Shown here piece by piece: positions 5,517-7,480 of a DNA stretch of 7,480 bases. Source of the stretch: CAG-826 sp964654155 (GTDB lineage Bacteria > Bacillota_I > Bacilli_A > RFN20 > CAG-826); contig CAZZGL010000060.1 of assembly GCA_964654155.1 (NCBI GenBank), forward strand, positions 1 through 7,480. Direction: 5' to 3'. Below the pieces are notes generated by a model. That model saw only the letters and a list, made by a program, of their open reading frames with translations. It was not told where the DNA came from and searched no databases. Position numbers and translations under genes: made by a program. Position 1 is the stretch's first letter, and every line of letters begins with the position of its first letter.

Positions 5517-5906
5517 ATGGAAAGTAAAAAATACGAAGCAGGACAAATCCATGAGGGAATGGTTACCGGTATTCAACCATATGGTGCTTTTATTTCATTT
5601 CCTAATGGTCAACATGGATTAGTACATATTTCAGAAGTTTCATCAAGTTTTGTTCACGATATTAACGATTATTTTCAAATCGGACAAAATATTCGTGTTA
5701 AAATAATCGACATAGATGAAGAAAAAAATTTTCTTCGTCTATCATTAAAACAACTTTTTGAAAGAGAGCGTCAAGTTATTAGAAGACCTATTTCTTCAAA
5801 AAGAAAATTAAAAATTATTGATAACAAAAAAGAATTTCAAATTCTCGCCGATCATTTATCAAATTGGATCGAAGAGGCATATTTAAGGGAGGAAAAGAGA
5901 AAATGA
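5517..5906 (+). CDS. S1-domain RNA-binding protein of the YugI/CvfD (general stress protein 13) type
   Basis: This 129-residue protein has one S1 (OB-fold) RNA-binding domain at about residues 8-78. It contains GMVTGIQPYGAF (14-25), GLVHISEV (34-41) and the closing strand RLSLK (74-78). A basic linker follows (about 84-105), then a conserved-looking helix FQILADHLSNWIEEA (107-121). This layout, S1 plus a short tail ending near a WI(E) motif, matches the YugI/GSP13 and CvfD proteins of Firmicutes, which associate with ribosomes or act post-transcriptionally. I chose the ATG at 5517 over the in-frame ATG at 5490, which lies inside tarJ, because GGAG at 5506-5509 fits 5517 and leaves only one base after the tarJ stop. 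Its TGA stop overlaps the pgi start codon (ATGA). Confidence 0.88.
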   Translation: MESKKYEAGQIHEGMVTGIQPYGAFISFPNGQHGLVHISEVSSSFVHDINDYFQIGQNIRVKIIDIDEEKNFLRLSLKQLFERERQVIRRPISSKRKLKIIDNKKEFQILADHLSNWIEEAYLREEKRK

Positions 5907-7183
5907 TTAAATTAGACTTAACACACACTAACATCAATTTAGACTTTAATAGCTACGCTAACGATGTAAAAAGAGTTCACGAAATGATTGAAAACAAAAC
6001 CGGAGAAGGAAATGATTTTTTAGGTTGGACTACATGGCCAACCGACTATGATAAAGAAGAATTAGAACGAATTATTTCTGATGCGAATTATGTTCGTAAT
6101 AACTTCGATGTTCTCGTCGTTTGTGGAATTGGTGGTTCATATTTAGGAGCAAGAGCGGCGATTGAAGCATTAAATGGATTATTTAAAAATGATAAATTAG
6201 AAATAATTTATATGGGACAAACTTTTTCACCAACATACATTGCACAAGTAATGGAATATTTAAAAAATAAAAACTTTGCCATCAATGTTATATCTAAATC
6301 AGGAACAACTACTGAAACTTCAATTTCATTCCGTTTATTAAAAGAATTATTAGAATCTAAAATCGGTAAAGAAGCCGCAAAAAAGGCTATTTATGCAACA
6401 ACTGATAAAGAAAAAGGCGCTTTGAAAAAATTAGCTACTCAAGAAGGATATGCTACCTATGTATTACCTGATGATATTGGAGGTCGTTATTCTGTTTTAA
6501 CCGCAGTTGGTCTTTTCCCAATTGCCTGCAGCGGCATCAATATTAAAGAAATGTTAGAAGGCGCAGCTGAAGCTCAACATCTTTATAACAATAGTGATAT
6601 TAATAATAATATATGTTACCAATACGCTGTTTTAAGAGATTATTTCTACCGTCATGAAAAGAAAGTTGAAATGTTTGTTAGCTATGAACCTTCATTAACT
6701 CAAATTGGTGAATGGTTTAAACAATTATTTGGTGAATCAGAAGGAAAAGAGAAAAAAGGATTATTACCTTCATCAGTTACATTCTCAACTGATTTACATA
6801 GTATGGGTCAATATATTCAAGATGGTACACCTTTATTATTTGAAACAATTCTTTTTGTAAAAAATCCTTTATTAAATATTACTGTTCCTCATGATAATGA
6901 AGATTTAGATGGTTTAAATTATCTAGAAGGTAAAACATTATCATTTGTAAATGAAAAAGCTTTCTTAGGCACTTTAGATGCCCATTCAAATGATGGAAAA
7001 GTTCCAAACATAGTTATTTATGCCGATAAAATGGACGCTCATACACTAGGTCATCTCTTCTATTTCTTTATGCGTGCATGCGCAATGAGCGCATATTTAT
7101 TGGATATTAATCCTTTTAATCAACCTGGCGTTGAAATTTATAAAAAGAATATGTTCCATCTTCTTGGAAAAAAAGGTTATTAA
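5903..7183 (+). CDS. pgi: Glucose-6-phosphate isomerase
   Basis: It interconverts glucose 6-phosphate and fructose 6-phosphate in the cytoplasm. The 426 residues are a little shorter than the roughly 450 usual in Firmicutes. Motifs seen: GIGGSYLGARAAIEAL (75-90), the sugar-phosphate-binding SIS segment SKSGTTTETS (131-140), family signature DDIGGRYSVLTAVGLFP (190-206), GEWFKQLFGESEGK (269-282) holding the catalytic glutamate region, FSTDLHSMGQ (294-303) with H299, and the C-terminal signature DINPFNQPGVEIYKKN (401-416) with catalytic K414. I chose the ATG at 5903, preceded by AAGGGAGG (5885-5892), over the in-frame ATG at 5864, which lies deep in the S1 gene and has no ribosome binding site. 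The ATGA overlap with the S1 gene suggests coupled translation. It is last in the operon and is followed by a terminator. Confidence 0.97.
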   Translation: MIKLDLTHTNINLDFNSYANDVKRVHEMIENKTGEGNDFLGWTTWPTDYDKEELERIISDANYVRNNFDVLVVCGIGGSYLGARAAIEALNGLFKNDKLEIIYMGQTFSPTYIAQVMEYLKNKNFAINVISKSGTTTETSISFRLLKELLESKIGKEAAKKAIYATTDKEKGALKKLATQEGYATYVLPDDIGGRYSVLTAVGLFPIACSGINIKEMLEGAAEAQHLYNNSDINNNICYQYAVLRDYFYRHEKKVEMFVSYEPSLTQIGEWFKQLFGESEGKEKKGLLPSSVTFSTDLHSMGQYIQDGTPLLFETILFVKNPLLNITVPHDNEDLDGLNYLEGKTLSFVNEKAFLGTLDAHSNDGKVPNIVIYADKMDAHTLGHLFYFFMRACAMSAYLLDINPFNQPGVEIYKKNMFHLLGKKGY

Positions 7184-7202
7184 TATACTAATTTAATTAA
7201 GC

Positions 7203-7260
7203 GGTCCATAATTATTACTTAATAAAATATTGAATAATTAATTATGGACTTTCTTTTTTT
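7203..7260 (+). terminator. Rho-independent terminator of the operon
   Basis: GTCCATAATTA (7204-7214) is complementary to 7239-7249, giving an 11-bp stem. The 24-nt intervening loop can fold further. TTTCTTTTTTT follows (7250-7260). It starts 20 bp after the pgi stop and is oriented for the plus strand only. Confidence 0.85.
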
Positions 7261-7375
7261 AATATCTTCAATTGAAAAACTTTGATAGTAATGTGAAATT
7301 AAATAGTTCTCATACAAAAACAAATCCCTAATATCGCAAATTAAAGAAAATACTATTTGTTTATTCTTAAAAAGG

Positions 7376-7480
7376 TTATTTATTATTTACATAAGCTCCT
7401 ATCAACATTAACAAGCTCATTTTTTTCGTTAATTGAAAAAGTAAATGCAACAATAAAGAGGCAAAAACATCAAAAAAATA
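7376..7480 (-). CDS. Possible C-terminal 34 residues of a hydrophobic protein (runs off the right edge)
   Basis: The minus strand is open for 34 codons from the window edge to a TAA at 7378-7376. The peptide contains FFDVFASLLLHLLFQLTKKMSLLMLIGAYVNNK-type composition in two hydrophobic blocks split by a TKK turn, as at the end of a membrane protein, and it finishes with a polar tail. I do not recognise a family. A stretch this short stays open by chance fairly often in AT-rich DNA, and no clear terminator follows it, so this is tentative. The sequence between 7261 and 7375 shows nothing I can name. Confidence 0.3.
   Translation of the reverse strand, partial: YFFDVFASLLLHLLFQLTKKMSLLMLIGAYVNNK

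Noticed and set aside
5864..5902. Upstream in-frame start for pgi
   Set aside because: There is no ribosome binding site and it overlaps the S1 gene; AAGGGAGG correctly places the start at 5903.
5904..5906. TGA possibly read as tryptophan (code 4)
   Set aside because: All tryptophans in the recognised genes are TGG, so TGA is most simply a stop. Read-through would add only three residues before a TAG.
7261..7375. Stretch after the operon terminator checked for small genes or RNA
   Set aside because: Only very short frames and no stable hairpin were seen on either strand.

Overview
The window is low-GC, Firmicutes-type DNA. It has strong AGGAGG-like ribosome binding sites, hairpin-plus-T-tract terminators and consensus sigma-A-type promoters. 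Every tryptophan in the recognisable genes is TGG and the long frames stay open under the standard code, so this is not a Mycoplasma/Spiroplasma-type UGA=Trp genome. The content suits an AT-rich member of the Bacilli/Erysipelotrichia or a relative (Acholeplasma-like or uncultured gut lineages). That placement is inference.

Layout. Positions 1-560 look accessory: the 5' part of an unrecognised gene on the minus strand faces away from a small XRE-family HTH regulator on the plus strand. The 120-bp gap between them holds a good minus-strand promoter with a perfect 15-bp inverted repeat around it, and a second near-palindrome next to the regulator start. Positions 556-971 contain no credible gene but many hairpins: a bidirectional terminator, a tandem TTGATACA repeat, a 12-bp hairpin and a strong terminator with no gene in front of it. 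This may be the edge of an inserted element and/or a small RNA locus. From about 972 the window is core genome: gpmI (cofactor-independent phosphoglycerate mutase, minus strand), then divergently a HAD-family phosphatase behind two overlapping promoters. After that comes a tight four-gene plus-strand operon, tarI - tarJ - S1-domain protein (YugI/CvfD type) - pgi, ending in a clear terminator. The last 105 bases may encode the C-terminus of a hydrophobic protein on the minus strand.

How the genes work together. TarJ reduces ribulose 5-phosphate to ribitol 5-phosphate, and TarI activates that with CTP to CDP-ribitol, the donor for ribitol-phosphate polymers (wall teichoic acid, some capsules and lipoteichoic acids). 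Pgi and GpmI are glycolytic enzymes, and the S1-domain protein is probably an RNA-binding regulator. The operon therefore joins surface-polymer precursor supply to central sugar metabolism. No polymerase or ribitol transferase is present here.

No wholly new system can be demonstrated. The best candidates for a second look are the divergent regulator/operator module at 1-560, the structured non-coding stretch at 590-900, the stacked promoters before the HAD gene, and the TarIJ-YugI-Pgi operon.
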